From contig NZ_CAJHBQ010000001.1 in NCBI RefSeq assembly GCF_904846685.1, positions 992,001 through 1,056,000 on the forward strand: 64,000 bases of DNA, read 5' to 3'. Positions 25,976 through 34,858 of this stretch are shown here, piece by piece. How positions within the stretch are numbered: position 1 is the first letter of the stretch; each line of letters starts with the position of its first letter. Under the pieces are notes generated by a model that searched no databases, was not told the origin of the DNA, and saw only the letters and a program-made list of their open reading frames with translations. Position numbers and translations under genes: made by a program. This stretch comes from Psychrobacter submarinus (GTDB lineage Bacteria; Pseudomonadota; Gammaproteobacteria; Pseudomonadales; Moraxellaceae).

Positions 25976-27451
25976 ATGTCTACTCAAACTGCACAAAACA
26001 CCCTAAAGCAAGACCCAACGAAATCCCTTTATATCAATGGTGAATGGCAAAGCGGTACAGACACTATCGCCAATATTAACCCCTCAAACACTAGCGAAAA
26101 TCTGGGTGATTTTGCCCAGGCGAGCAAGGATCAAGTCAAAGACGCCATTGCAGCGGCACGTCAGGCGCAGCCCAAATGGGAAGCGACGCCGCTTGAAAAA
26201 AAACAATCTATCCTACAAGCGATCGGCGATGAGATGATTGCGCGCTGTGACGAGCTTGGCACGCTACTATCACTAGAAGAAGGTAAACCATTCGCAGAGG
26301 GTCGCGGTGAGATTTATCGTGCCGGTCAGTTCTTTCATTACTACGCCGCTGAAGTCTTACGTCAAATGGGCGATCTGGCAGATTCAGTCCGCCCAGGCGT
26401 TAAAGTCGAAGTCACTCGCGAAGCGGTCGGCGTGGTGGCAATTATCTCTCCTTGGAACTTCCCAACTGCGACTGCCGTTTGGAAAATCGCCCCTGCTCTC
26501 GCCTTTGGCAACAGCGTGATTTGGAAGCCTGCTAATTTAACGCCAGCAAGTGCTGTGGCGATGGCTGAGATCATCCACCGTCAAGGCTTGCCAGAGGGTA
26601 CGTTCAACTTAGTATTAGGTGGCGGCTCATCTGTCGGCGACGCGCTGATTCACTCAACCGATATCGACGCGGTCAGCTTTACAGGCTCTGTACCGACAGG
26701 CCGCAAAGTTGCTGCCGCTACTGCGCCGAACTTTGTGCGTTGCCAGCTTGAGATGGGCAGCAAAAACGCTCTTGTTATCGCTGATGATGCCGATATGCAA
26801 ATCGCAGTTGATGCCGCGATTGCCGGCGCATTTGGCGGCTCGGGACAGAAATGTACTGCCTCCTCTCGCTTGATTGTAATGGATAGTGTCCATGATACCT
26901 TTGTCGAGGCGATGGTTGAACGTATGAAAACCCTAAAGGTCGGTCACGCATTAGATGACGGTATCTTTATGGGGCCGGTGGTCGATGACAAGCAACTAGC
27001 AGCCAATATGGACTGGGTTGAAAAAGCCAAACAAGCAGGCGCTAATCTCGCCTATGGCGGCGAGCGTCTACAAAAGCAGCACGACGGCTACTATATGGCG
27101 CCAACGCTATTTACTGAGACTGACAACAGCTGGGATGTCAACCAAGAAGAAGTATTTGCTCCCTTAGCTTGCGTGATACGCGCCAAGGATTTAGAAGAGG
27201 CGATTGCCATGACCAACGACACGCGTTTTGGCTTGACTGGCGGTATCATCACCCAAAGCTTGCGTAATAGCGCCCTGTTTAAAGAGCAAGTACAAGCCGG
27301 CTGCGTCATGGTTAATTTAGCGACTGCGGGTACGGATTATCACGTGCCCTTTGGCGGGCGTAAACAGTCAAGCTTTGGCCCGCGAGAGCAAGGTCAATAC
27401 GCCAAAGAGTTTTATACCATTGTTAAGACCGCTTATCAAAAGGCGTATTAA
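25976..27451 (+). CDS. NAD(P)-dependent aldehyde dehydrogenase (alpha-ketoglutaric semialdehyde dehydrogenase-like)
   Basis: A 491-residue aldehyde dehydrogenase. The cofactor-binding region reads VAIISPWNFPTATAVWKIAPAL and KPANLTPASA, then FTGSVPTGRKVAA. The general-base Glu is in CQLEMGSKN, and the nucleophile Cys is in FGGSGQKCTASSRLIV (about residue 292). The C-terminal FGGRKQSSFGPREQG is typical. The GQKCTASSR form resembles the alpha-ketoglutaric/succinic semialdehyde branch. Such an enzyme would oxidise a semialdehyde derived from a proline- or hydroxyproline-type compound, which fits an adjacent ridA and transporter, but the substrate is inference. RBS AAGGATTTATTT precedes the ATG. 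A palindromic repeat follows the gene. Confidence 0.85.
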   Translation: MSTQTAQNTLKQDPTKSLYINGEWQSGTDTIANINPSNTSENLGDFAQASKDQVKDAIAAARQAQPKWEATPLEKKQSILQAIGDEMIARCDELGTLLSLEEGKPFAEGRGEIYRAGQFFHYYAAEVLRQMGDLADSVRPGVKVEVTREAVGVVAIISPWNFPTATAVWKIAPALAFGNSVIWKPANLTPASAVAMAEIIHRQGLPEGTFNLVLGGGSSVGDALIHSTDIDAVSFTGSVPTGRKVAAATAPNFVRCQLEMGSKNALVIADDADMQIAVDAAIAGAFGGSGQKCTASSRLIVMDSVHDTFVEAMVERMKTLKVGHALDDGIFMGPVVDDKQLAANMDWVEKAKQAGANLAYGGERLQKQHDGYYMAPTLFTETDNSWDVNQEEVFAPLACVIRAKDLEEAIAMTNDTRFGLTGGIITQSLRNSALFKEQVQAGCVMVNLATAGTDYHVPFGGRKQSSFGPREQGQYAKEFYTIVKTAYQKAY

Positions 27452-27500
27452 GAAAAATGAATATAAAGCACTTAATTTGTCATAGCTAATATAAAGTTAA

Positions 27501-27576
27501 GTATGCTGGGATGAATTTTTCGAAGCCTCTGTGAGCATGGCGAACAGCAAGCGAGGAAAATTTATACCTGCTATAC
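27501..27576. repeat. Palindromic intergenic repeat, copy 2
   Basis: A 76-base element shares GGGATGAATTTT, AGCCTCTG, GCAAG and AAAATTTATACC in the same order with 21684-21753. Its ends, GTATGCTGGG and CCTGCTATAC, are only imperfectly complementary. It lies in the gap between the aldehyde dehydrogenase and dipeptidase-like genes and contains no gene. Confidence 0.65.
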
Positions 27577-27644
27577 GAAATAATTGACAGCCTTATTTAA
27601 ATGAGTGCCTGACATACTTTATCAAAGCACAAAAGGATAACAAG

Positions 27645-28634
27645 ATGTACCAAGACCATATCGTCATCGACGGCTTGCAATATAGCAATTGGGATCGTGA
27701 TTATTTTAAGATGCTACAGGCCAGCGGTATCAACGCGGTACATGCTACTTTAGTCTATCACGAAGATGCGCGTCAGACCATGACTCGCTTTGCTGAATGG
27801 AATAGGCACTTTGAGAAAAACAGCGATTTGATTTTACCTGTCTATGATGTTGAAGATATCAAAACCGCGAAAGAGGAAGGCAAAGTTGGCATCTTTTTTG
27901 GCGCACAGAACTGCTCGCCTATCGATGATGAGATTGGCCTTATTAGCGTGATGCGCCGTTTAGGACTGCTGATTATGCAGCTGACTTATAACAACCAAAG
28001 CCTGCTCGCCACCGGTTGTTATGAGTCCAAAGACAGCGGCGTGACCCGTTTCGGTCAGCAAGCAATTAAAGAGATGAACCGCGTCGGCATGATTATCGAT
28101 ATGTCGCACAGCGCCGAGCAGTCCACGCTTGAAGCGATAGAGCACTCTAGCCGTCCGATCTGTATCAGTCACGCCAACCCCACTACTGCCCATGACGCGC
28201 TGCGTAATAAGTCTGATACCGTGATTAGCGCCTTGACTAAGGCTGGCGGCTTGCTTGGCTTTAGTTTATATCCGTTTCATCTGCCCAATGGTAGCGACTG
28301 CACGCTTGATGATTTTTGCACGATGATTGCTGATTGCGCCGATAAGTACGGCGCCCGGCACTTAGCCATCGGTAGCGACTTGTGTCTTAATCAGCCAAAA
28401 TCCGTACTCGAGTGGATGCGTAATGGCCGCTGGTCAAAGGCGATGGACTACGGCGAAGGCAGTGCTAACAATTCAGGTTGGCCAGATAACTTGCCTTGGT
28501 TTGCTGGCGAGAAAGGTATGGAGAACATCTATAACGGTCTGCTTCAACACGGTTTCAATGAAGCTGACGCAGGCAAAATCATCGGTCAAAACTGGTTCGA
28601 CTTTTTAGAGCAAGGAATTAAGCCTTTGACTTAA
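27645..28634 (+). CDS. Membrane dipeptidase (peptidase M19) family protein, atypical metal site
   Basis: A 329-residue protein of the renal/membrane dipeptidase M19 fold (amidohydrolase superfamily). Conserved parts are MIIDMSHSAEQSTLEAIEHS followed by RPICISHANP (two His of the metal site) and HLAIGSDLCLNQ (Asp). The canonical N-terminal DGHxD motif is replaced by VIDGLQYSNWD, and the usual bridging-Glu segment (EGG) by FFGAQNCSP. Similar DGL...W and FGxQN variants are, from memory, found in a subfamily linked to betaine-catabolism loci in pseudomonads. It probably is not a classical dipeptidase. Ribosome site AAGGATAACAAG precedes the ATG. No signal peptide is present, so it is cytoplasmic. 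Confidence 0.78.
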   Translation: MYQDHIVIDGLQYSNWDRDYFKMLQASGINAVHATLVYHEDARQTMTRFAEWNRHFEKNSDLILPVYDVEDIKTAKEEGKVGIFFGAQNCSPIDDEIGLISVMRRLGLLIMQLTYNNQSLLATGCYESKDSGVTRFGQQAIKEMNRVGMIIDMSHSAEQSTLEAIEHSSRPICISHANPTTAHDALRNKSDTVISALTKAGGLLGFSLYPFHLPNGSDCTLDDFCTMIADCADKYGARHLAIGSDLCLNQPKSVLEWMRNGRWSKAMDYGEGSANNSGWPDNLPWFAGEKGMENIYNGLLQHGFNEADAGKIIGQNWFDFLEQGIKPLT

Positions 28635-28831
28635 ATCTTTTGATCACATCTTTAATACTCAGACTTATATTTTATTCAATCCTTTATGACGCTATAAGGC
28701 ATCAGTTGTTTTTGGCGTTAACCTTTATTTGACATCATACCATTGAAGCTCTTGAACTTTTACGGCTGATTTCATTGATATGATTTAAGCTAACGCATGA
28801 CGACGTCATGACAACTACAGGAAGCCAAACC

Positions 28832-30484
28832 ATGGCTGATTTAAAGGGACTTAAGCAAGACGAGCTCGGACGCTCATCTACTCTAGTAGAAGAAAACACT
28901 GATACTTTGGGACTCAAAAACCCAGCTTTTTGGTATAGCGGCGGTTTTATTACCCTGTTTGTACTAATGGCTATTTTTGCAGAAGAGCAGCTAGCCGTCG
29001 TCGTCAACACGGCTTTTGCTTGGTCTGCTGATATTTTTGGGCCTTTTTGGCAGATACTCCTCCTTGCCACCTTTGTTATTGCCCTAGCCGTTGGCGCTGG
29101 TCGTACGGGCCGGGTAATTTTGGGTAATCTGCCCAAGCCTGAGATGGACAACTTTAAATGGATGGCGATTCTGTTTTGTACCCTGCTCGCAGGCGGCGGC
29201 GTATTTTGGGCAGCAGCTGAGCCTATCGCTCATTTTGTCGCTGCGCCGCCCGTCTACGGGGAAGCCGCTGATCTACAGCAGCGCGCTTTTAATGCCTTGT
29301 CGCAATCTTTTATGCATTGGGGGTTTTTGGCGTGGTCGATTGTTGGCAGCTTGACCGCTATCGTAATTATGCATTTGCATTATGATAAGGGTCTACCGCT
29401 CAAGCCGCGTACCCTACTCTATCCAGTATTTGGTGAGCGAGTATTGACCGGGCAGACCGGCGCTATTATCGATGCTTGCTGTATCATCGCTGTGGCTGCA
29501 GGTACTATTGGTCCGATTGGTTTTTTAGGGCTGCAGACCAGTTACGCGCTAAACGAGCTATTTGGCATTCCAGATACCTTTGTCACTCAGCTGATTATTA
29601 TCGTTGGCGCTATTGTGCTTTATACCATTTCGGCGATTAGTGGTTTGGCGCGCGGTATGCAATTACTAAGCCGCTTTAACGTTATATTAGCCGTTGCACT
29701 GATGCTATTTATTTTAATCTTTGGACCGAGCAACTTTATTGTTAACGGCTACATTCAAGGCGTCGGCACGATGGTACAAAACTTCATTCCGATGGCGACG
29801 TTTCGCGGTGATGAGGGCTGGCTTGGCGGCTGGACGGTGTTCTTTTGGGGCTGGTTTTTGGGCTATGGGCCGATGATGGCGATCTTTATCGCGCGTATCT
29901 CGCGAGGTCGCACCATTCGCCAATTAATCACTACGGTCTGTATCATCGCGCCGCTGGTAACTTGCTTTTGGTTCACGGTCGTAGGCGGTTCAGGCCTTGC
30001 TTTTGAGATTGCCAATCCGGGTGTGGTTAGTAGCGCTTTTGAAGGGTTTAATCTACCAGGTGCCCTGCTAGCCGTTACACAGTCATTACCTTTCCCATTA
30101 ATCGTCTCAATACTGTTCCTTATTTTGACTACGGTGTTTATCGTCACTACAGGCGACTCGATGACTTATACTATTAGTGTGGTCATCAGCGGCGAGCGCG
30201 AGCCTAACGCTATGATTCGTACCTTTTGGGGGATAATGATGGGTATTACGGCTATCGTTTTAATCTCTTTAGGATCAGGCAGCGTCAGTGCCTTGCAGTC
30301 CTTTATTGTAATTACCGCGATGCCTGTCTCCTTTATTCTGCTGCCGTCGCTTTGGAATGGGCCACAAATTGCTCAACAAATGGCACGTGATCAGGACCTT
30401 TATCGTCCTAATCGCGTGGAGACTGACTATCTCATTCAAGAGGAGAGATTAGAAAAACAGGCTATCGTTAAAGAGCTGGATTAA
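28832..30484 (+). CDS. BCCT family transporter (betaine/carnitine/choline-type)
   Basis: A 550-residue secondary transporter of the betaine/choline/carnitine family with about 12 hydrophobic segments. The family signature region is GGWTVFFWGWFLGYGPMMAI followed by FIARISRGRTIRQLI, corresponding to the conserved TM8 segment. The N-terminal FWYSGGFITLFVLMAIF and MHWGFLAWSIVGSLTAI are also typical. It takes up quaternary-ammonium or related compounds by ion symport. ATG 28832 is preferred because AGGAAG lies 7 bases upstream; an in-frame ATG at 28808 lacks a site. The short cytoplasmic tail ends EERLEKQAIVKELD. Its position inside the dipeptidase/aldehyde dehydrogenase set suggests import of the substrate that those enzymes degrade. 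Confidence 0.87.
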   Translation: MADLKGLKQDELGRSSTLVEENTDTLGLKNPAFWYSGGFITLFVLMAIFAEEQLAVVVNTAFAWSADIFGPFWQILLLATFVIALAVGAGRTGRVILGNLPKPEMDNFKWMAILFCTLLAGGGVFWAAAEPIAHFVAAPPVYGEAADLQQRAFNALSQSFMHWGFLAWSIVGSLTAIVIMHLHYDKGLPLKPRTLLYPVFGERVLTGQTGAIIDACCIIAVAAGTIGPIGFLGLQTSYALNELFGIPDTFVTQLIIIVGAIVLYTISAISGLARGMQLLSRFNVILAVALMLFILIFGPSNFIVNGYIQGVGTMVQNFIPMATFRGDEGWLGGWTVFFWGWFLGYGPMMAIFIARISRGRTIRQLITTVCIIAPLVTCFWFTVVGGSGLAFEIANPGVVSSAFEGFNLPGALLAVTQSLPFPLIVSILFLILTTVFIVTTGDSMTYTISVVISGEREPNAMIRTFWGIMMGITAIVLISLGSGSVSALQSFIVITAMPVSFILLPSLWNGPQIAQQMARDQDLYRPNRVETDYLIQEERLEKQAIVKELD

Positions 30485-30585
30485 CTTTAAAACCTTAACC
30501 GGCAAAGCTCAATATAATCGGTCATTTCGTCACTTAATACTGTACTAAATGACCGGCTCAATACACGACTTACCACGGAGGCATT

Positions 30586-32409
30586 ATGAATTTCGATCAT
30601 GCAAATGATAATAGTATGACAGGCATTGAGCTGGCAAAACGTTCTTTACGTGCCCCTAATGTAGTCATGGACGCTGAGCGGCTTGGCGCTATGCATCAGA
30701 CGCGCATTAGCTTTGTGCGTACTTTGCTACGTAAGATAGATAGAGAGCAATGGACGCTCAAAACCTATCTTTGGGATTTAGATGACAATGGTTATGGCCA
30801 AGTGATTTACCGCTTGCAGACCGCTGAGCATGTCTATCATTTGGTAGTGTTTTGCAATGAGCTGGCAGATGATGAGCGTAACGACAGGGTGATTGCACAG
30901 AAGTGGGATGTCACCTTTGGTCTCGTGTATGGCGAGATTGGGCAAGAGCTACTCGATCAGCTCAAAGCTAACGTACCGCTACAAGAAGCGGGCCGCAACT
31001 CTAACATGGTCATGGTGCTGGCGCGCGCGAACAAGAGTGTGCGCGTGTTTGAGCACACAGTCTCACGCTTAGCAGAGGGCCAGCAGCCGGATCTCGATAT
31101 CCTAGCGAAAGTGGGCTACATCCTGCGCACTACCGCCGTTTATGGTAATGGCAAATTTGGTATTTATGATTTTGAGCCGCTGAATCACAGCGAGGATTTT
31201 AATCAGTCTTTTCGCGCGCAGATGTGCGCCGTTTATTTATTACGTGAATTCAGTCTTGATTGGGTCGACTATTTAGCGCATAAGCGCGGCGGTGACAAGG
31301 CCATCACGCTACATCCTGAGATAAAGCGCTATTTGGGCATCGGTAATGCCACAGGTCTAGGCATGGCGCCTTATTTGATTAATCATCCCTGCATTGTCGA
31401 TCAATGGCTGACCACGCGAGAAGAGGCGCTACAAGCGACACTCGTCAACGAAATCAATTCAAAAAAAGCGGCTTATTTCTCAACTTTACTCAACCGCGCT
31501 ATTCAGCATTTTACCCAAATCATCACTATCGATGAGACACAAGCCTCGTTAAACAACACTGCAGTAAAAGAGCTGACCTTACTACGCAATAATTTACTGA
31601 CGACAATAAAGAGCTACCAGACTTGGGGCGATTTTTTGCACGCGCATAATGACTTAAGTTATGAAGCCCAAGAGGTCATTATCTCTTGCTTGATGGAGCT
31701 TTATCCTGAGCAAGTAGACGCCTTTCAAGAAAAGGTCAACGCCGATGAGACCTTGTCGCTACCGAAAGGTAAAACAGTTGCAGACTTGCTCGAGGTATTA
31801 CAAAGCCGTTATCAGTGGGCGATTAATCTTGACTTCAATGAGCCGGATAACAGTTATTGGTTTTGGTATCGCTCGATAGATAAAGAAGAGCCGCGTATGG
31901 GCGTGCGCGGAGAGGAACCTGGCGATGATCGTGAGCTGTCGTTAGATATCGCGCGGCAAGTGAACCGCTTATATGTAGCGCTCAAACAAGCCGAGCCTGA
32001 GCGGCTGCTTTCAGAGTTTATCTTAAAACAGCCCAAGTATCGCACTATCGCCCGCCGCGTTTGGACAATGGGTCATAAAGCGATGGGCGATATCCAAATG
32101 AACGTACTACAAAAGGACACTCTGCCTATTCATCTGCTGCGCTGCAAACTATCGATGTTTGGCGCAACCAAATTCGATCCACGCTCCGATCGCTGGGTAC
32201 GAGTGACGTTATTTCAGGGTGCGCCGCTGTTCAATGAAGTCCATAGCGATGAGTGGCTGTTTCCGCTGCTGCCAAGCCTACCTTTGGATAAGAGGTCTAT
32301 AGCGGAGCAGCCAACCATACTGGCTACCGATGCACCCAATGGACCACTGCCGACAATGCCCATTGCGCCCAACCATGCAGATAAAGCGATGAAGGAGATA
32401 GAGTTATGA
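30586..32409 (+). CDS. Conserved protein of unknown function, 607 aa
   Basis: I do not recognise this family. The protein is hydrophilic, has no signal peptide or membrane segment, and looks globular and cytoplasmic. Distinctive segments include LRKIDREQWTLKTYLWDLDD, TAEHVYHLVVFCNELADDER, KVGYILRTTAVYGNGKFGI, DNSYWFWYRSIDKEEPRMG and RCKLSMFGATKFDPRSDRWV, rich in aromatic and charged residues. CGGAGG lies 7 bases before the ATG. Its stop overlaps the start of the next gene by four bases (ATGA), so the two are translationally coupled and probably form a complex or sequential enzymes. It follows the BCCT transporter after 101 bases, suggesting a role with the imported compound. Function is not assigned. 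Confidence 0.75.
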   Translation: MNFDHANDNSMTGIELAKRSLRAPNVVMDAERLGAMHQTRISFVRTLLRKIDREQWTLKTYLWDLDDNGYGQVIYRLQTAEHVYHLVVFCNELADDERNDRVIAQKWDVTFGLVYGEIGQELLDQLKANVPLQEAGRNSNMVMVLARANKSVRVFEHTVSRLAEGQQPDLDILAKVGYILRTTAVYGNGKFGIYDFEPLNHSEDFNQSFRAQMCAVYLLREFSLDWVDYLAHKRGGDKAITLHPEIKRYLGIGNATGLGMAPYLINHPCIVDQWLTTREEALQATLVNEINSKKAAYFSTLLNRAIQHFTQIITIDETQASLNNTAVKELTLLRNNLLTTIKSYQTWGDFLHAHNDLSYEAQEVIISCLMELYPEQVDAFQEKVNADETLSLPKGKTVADLLEVLQSRYQWAINLDFNEPDNSYWFWYRSIDKEEPRMGVRGEEPGDDRELSLDIARQVNRLYVALKQAEPERLLSEFILKQPKYRTIARRVWTMGHKAMGDIQMNVLQKDTLPIHLLRCKLSMFGATKFDPRSDRWVRVTLFQGAPLFNEVHSDEWLFPLLPSLPLDKRSIAEQPTILATDAPNGPLPTMPIAPNHADKAMKEIEL

Positions 32410-33131
32410 TCGTCTCACGCAATGAGATTGTCAGTACCGTGTACAAAGCCTTTACCGGTATGCACCGCGAAGTGGGCGAAGCCGATCTAGTCGCCACTAT
32501 GGTTGCCGAATTGCAAATGGCGGGGCTTGATGGCGTTGAGCAATTCAATAATGCTACGCCTTATATCTTGACGGAGCAAGATACGCCTATCGATATCGTT
32601 GATGAGAGCGAGACTGAGATTCGCTTTAATTTGCATAGCAGCAGCTTAGCTTGCCACCTGCCTGCTATCATGGACTACGCGCTAGAAAAAATGGGAGATC
32701 TTAAGCATTATAAAATCTATATCGAGAACTGCCATAATCGCTGGCTGGCTTATAGCGAGCTGGTCAATTTATCGAACAAAGGTATCGCCTGCCTTGCCAA
32801 ATGGGACAATGGTAGCGCGCCGAAGCACACTTTATTTACCCTAAATCAAGGCTTTACCTATCCTGATATTTACTTTTTTAATGACATTCAAGCCAATTAC
32901 AACACCGACGATATGATAATTGAGCTTGCAACGTCAAATTTCGATATCGATAACGAGAGCCGAGATTTTGATCATAAGATATCGACTGATGAGCTGTATG
33001 AGACGCATAATCGCGCTTGGAAAGAAGGCATCTATGTCGATGATGAGCAGTGGCAGACCCTCAAAAAAACGGCGGCGGCTATCTTAGTAGAAAATAGTGA
33101 CACCTCAAGCAAAGGCGCAGGCGGCGTATAA
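32406..33131 (+). CDS. DUF3726-like conserved protein of unknown function
   Basis: A 241-residue cytoplasmic protein. The N-terminus MIVSRNEIVSTVYKAFTGMHREVGEADLVA resembles the start of DUF3726 proteins when allowed to break after GMHR: short beta strand, helix, Gly-turn, acidic helix. I make this match from memory at moderate confidence. The middle (HYKIYIENCHNRWLAYSELV and GIACLAKWDNG) and the ending (THNRAWKEGIYVDDEQW) are distinctive but uninformative. It overlaps the 607-residue gene by four bases and lies in the same operon as the BCCT transporter. No catalytic motif was identified. The C-terminus is Ser/Gly-rich. Confidence 0.7.
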   Translation: MIVSRNEIVSTVYKAFTGMHREVGEADLVATMVAELQMAGLDGVEQFNNATPYILTEQDTPIDIVDESETEIRFNLHSSSLACHLPAIMDYALEKMGDLKHYKIYIENCHNRWLAYSELVNLSNKGIACLAKWDNGSAPKHTLFTLNQGFTYPDIYFFNDIQANYNTDDMIIELATSNFDIDNESRDFDHKISTDELYETHNRAWKEGIYVDDEQWQTLKKTAAAILVENSDTSSKGAGGV

Positions 33132-33416
33132 CCAAGCATTGAAGAGTTAAGCTCTCAACATCTTAAATACAATACAACCTTTATAGCCCTCATAGCTAAC
33201 CACTTTGAGAGTTTTTTATCGTTTAAACAGCCGTTAAAAATAAATATGTAAAAAAATGAATATAATAGAAACAGTGTAGAAATTTTTTGCTATGATGATA
33301 TTTTGCAGATATAAGTTCAACCGTATTTCTCTTACATTCTATCTGACATTGTAGTTTTAAGATTGATCATGCCAGTGTGTCAGATATCAGCGGGTTTTGG
33401 CGTTATGAGGTCGCAT

Positions 33417-33797
33417 ATGCTACAGGTCAGCTATTCTATTAAGTGTTGGTTATTGAGCTTTAGCTTTTATATGATGTTTTATTTCATAGTATTTGCTAAG
33501 GGTTATGCTTCTATCGAGCTCCTTTATTTATTAGGAGTTAGCACCTTATTGTTCCCTATATCCAAACGCATTATAGATGCCTTATGTGACACCTTGATAC
33601 CCAATACTGCTCTATTTCATGGCCTACTTCTACCGTTTATTATTAATAGTCTAATATGGCTGCTGACACCTTTTATCATCGCCTTAACGTTAGTGGTCTA
33701 TACAGTCTGCGCTATTAGCAAATCTATCAACCCTATAAGTCACCCTAAAGATCAGCGTCTGCAGCAAAAGATCAAGCGCCGTAGCAAGCGCAGATAA
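33417..33797 (+). CDS. Small hydrophobic membrane protein, hypothetical
   Basis: A 126-residue protein with about three membrane segments: LSFSFYMMFYFIVFA, IELLYLLGVSTLLFPI and LLLPFIINSLIWLLTPFIIA merging with LTLVVYTVCAI. The C-terminal tail is strongly basic (KIKRRSKRR). ATG 33417 is chosen because GAGG lies 6 bases upstream; the frame is open from 33363 without a better site. The last codons and stop form the first of three identical 17-base direct repeats. No family recognised. It stands alone between the catabolic island and the aldehyde oxidoreductase operon. Confidence 0.5.
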   Translation: MLQVSYSIKCWLLSFSFYMMFYFIVFAKGYASIELLYLLGVSTLLFPISKRIIDALCDTLIPNTALFHGLLLPFIINSLIWLLTPFIIALTLVVYTVCAISKSINPISHPKDQRLQQKIKRRSKRR

Positions 33798-33831
33798 GTA
33801 GCAAGCGCAGATAAGTAGCAAGCGCAGATAA
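33781..33831. repeat. 17-bp tandem direct repeat, three copies
   Basis: The unit GTAGCAAGCGCAGATAA occurs at 33781-33797, 33798-33814 and 33815-33831 without mismatch. The first copy encodes the last four codons (SKRR, beginning within the preceding Arg codon) and the stop of the small membrane protein, so expansion adds extra stops rather than residues. Probably replication slippage. Confidence 0.9.
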
Positions 33832-34186
33832 AATATCAAGATAATAGTAGAAACAAGCAGACAATAGTTTTCAAAATCAAGCCGATACTCTTGTTACCGT
33901 CATTGCTATACTCTAAGTGATTTAATAATGCCGTTACAAAAGTAAACAGCACGCCAAACTGCTATATCTTCGCTCATCGATAAAACCTATCCTACTTTCT
34001 TTTAGTAAGCCAATAGTAAGGTCTGTGCTTGATGCTGAGAGCTGAATTCATCGCTCTGCTCTACTCTCTTAACGCCAAGAGAGTAACATTTACTACACAG
34101 ACGCCCCAGTCTGCTGCCTCTACTATTTTATGAGAACTTATTAGTTATCCTTAAATTTAGCCATTATCTGCCAGCGGGAAGCCAGC
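33832..34186. other. Upstream region of the aldehyde oxidoreductase operon
   Basis: This 355-base gap contains a perfect 8-bp hairpin (34063-34070 with 34077-34084, loop AACGCC) about 100 bases before the first gene. It has no T-run, so it may act in the leader rather than as a terminator. No clear promoter or known riboswitch fold was recognised. Confidence 0.35.
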
Positions 34187-34858
34187 ATGAATACCTTGAC
34201 TTTAAATATCAATAATCAAGATTACTCCTTTGACGATCTTGATCCGCGCACGACAATTCTAGATTTATGTCGTCAACATCTACAAATTACCGGACCCAAA
34301 AAAGGCTGTGATCACGGTCAATGCGGTGCCTGTACCATTCTTATCAATGGTGAGCGCATCAACTCGTGCTTGACCCTTGCGGTTATGCATGAGGGCGATG
34401 AAATCACCACGATCGAGGGCATCGGAATGCCTGAGTCGTTATCAGCCTTGCAACAAGCATTTAAAGATCATGATGCCTTTCAGTGTGGTTATTGCACGCC
34501 AGGGCAGATTTGTTCCGCCACGGCTTTAATAGAAGAGGTGAAACAAAACTGGCCAAGCTATGTGACGACAGATCTCAAAAACCCGAATGGATTGTTAGTC
34601 CAAGAGATCGCTGAGCGCATGAGTGGCAATATTTGTCGCTGTTCTGCTTACCCCAATATCGTGGATGCCATCTCACAAGTGCTTGAGAGCGAAGTGTCAA
34701 ATAAGCGTGCTTCTTCTAGTGAAGAGACGACTACAGGTTCGCTGCAAGACTCAGCAGTGACAGGTATTTGGTCACCGCCGCCCAGTCAGTCCCAACTTGG
34801 TAATCAATCAGTAAACCACAATAAAACTGCCAGTAGCACAGCAGGAGGCCGCTCATGA
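34187..34858 (+). CDS. paoA: Aldehyde oxidoreductase, 2Fe-2S subunit (PaoA/YagT-like)
   Basis: A 223-residue xanthine-dehydrogenase-family small subunit with two [2Fe-2S] clusters that relay electrons from the molybdenum centre to FAD. The plant-type cluster is KKGCDHGQCGACTILINGE with later NSCLTLA. The second cluster uses FQCGYCTPGQICSATAL and NICRCSAYPNIVDA. A Ser/Thr/Gln-rich tail of about 55 residues follows the domain. No Tat signal is seen, unlike E. coli PaoA, so the complex is probably cytoplasmic. GGGAAGCCAGC precedes the ATG. The stop overlaps the next gene (ATGA). The gene name is by analogy with E. coli paoABC. Confidence 0.85.
   Translation: MNTLTLNINNQDYSFDDLDPRTTILDLCRQHLQITGPKKGCDHGQCGACTILINGERINSCLTLAVMHEGDEITTIEGIGMPESLSALQQAFKDHDAFQCGYCTPGQICSATALIEEVKQNWPSYVTTDLKNPNGLLVQEIAERMSGNICRCSAYPNIVDAISQVLESEVSNKRASSSEETTTGSLQDSAVTGIWSPPPSQSQLGNQSVNHNKTASSTAGGRS

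Noticed and set aside
33155..33225. Terminator after the 241-aa gene
   Set aside because: Complementary CTCTCAA/TTGAGAG arms exist before a T-run, but the loop is about 50 bases, too long for a convincing intrinsic terminator.
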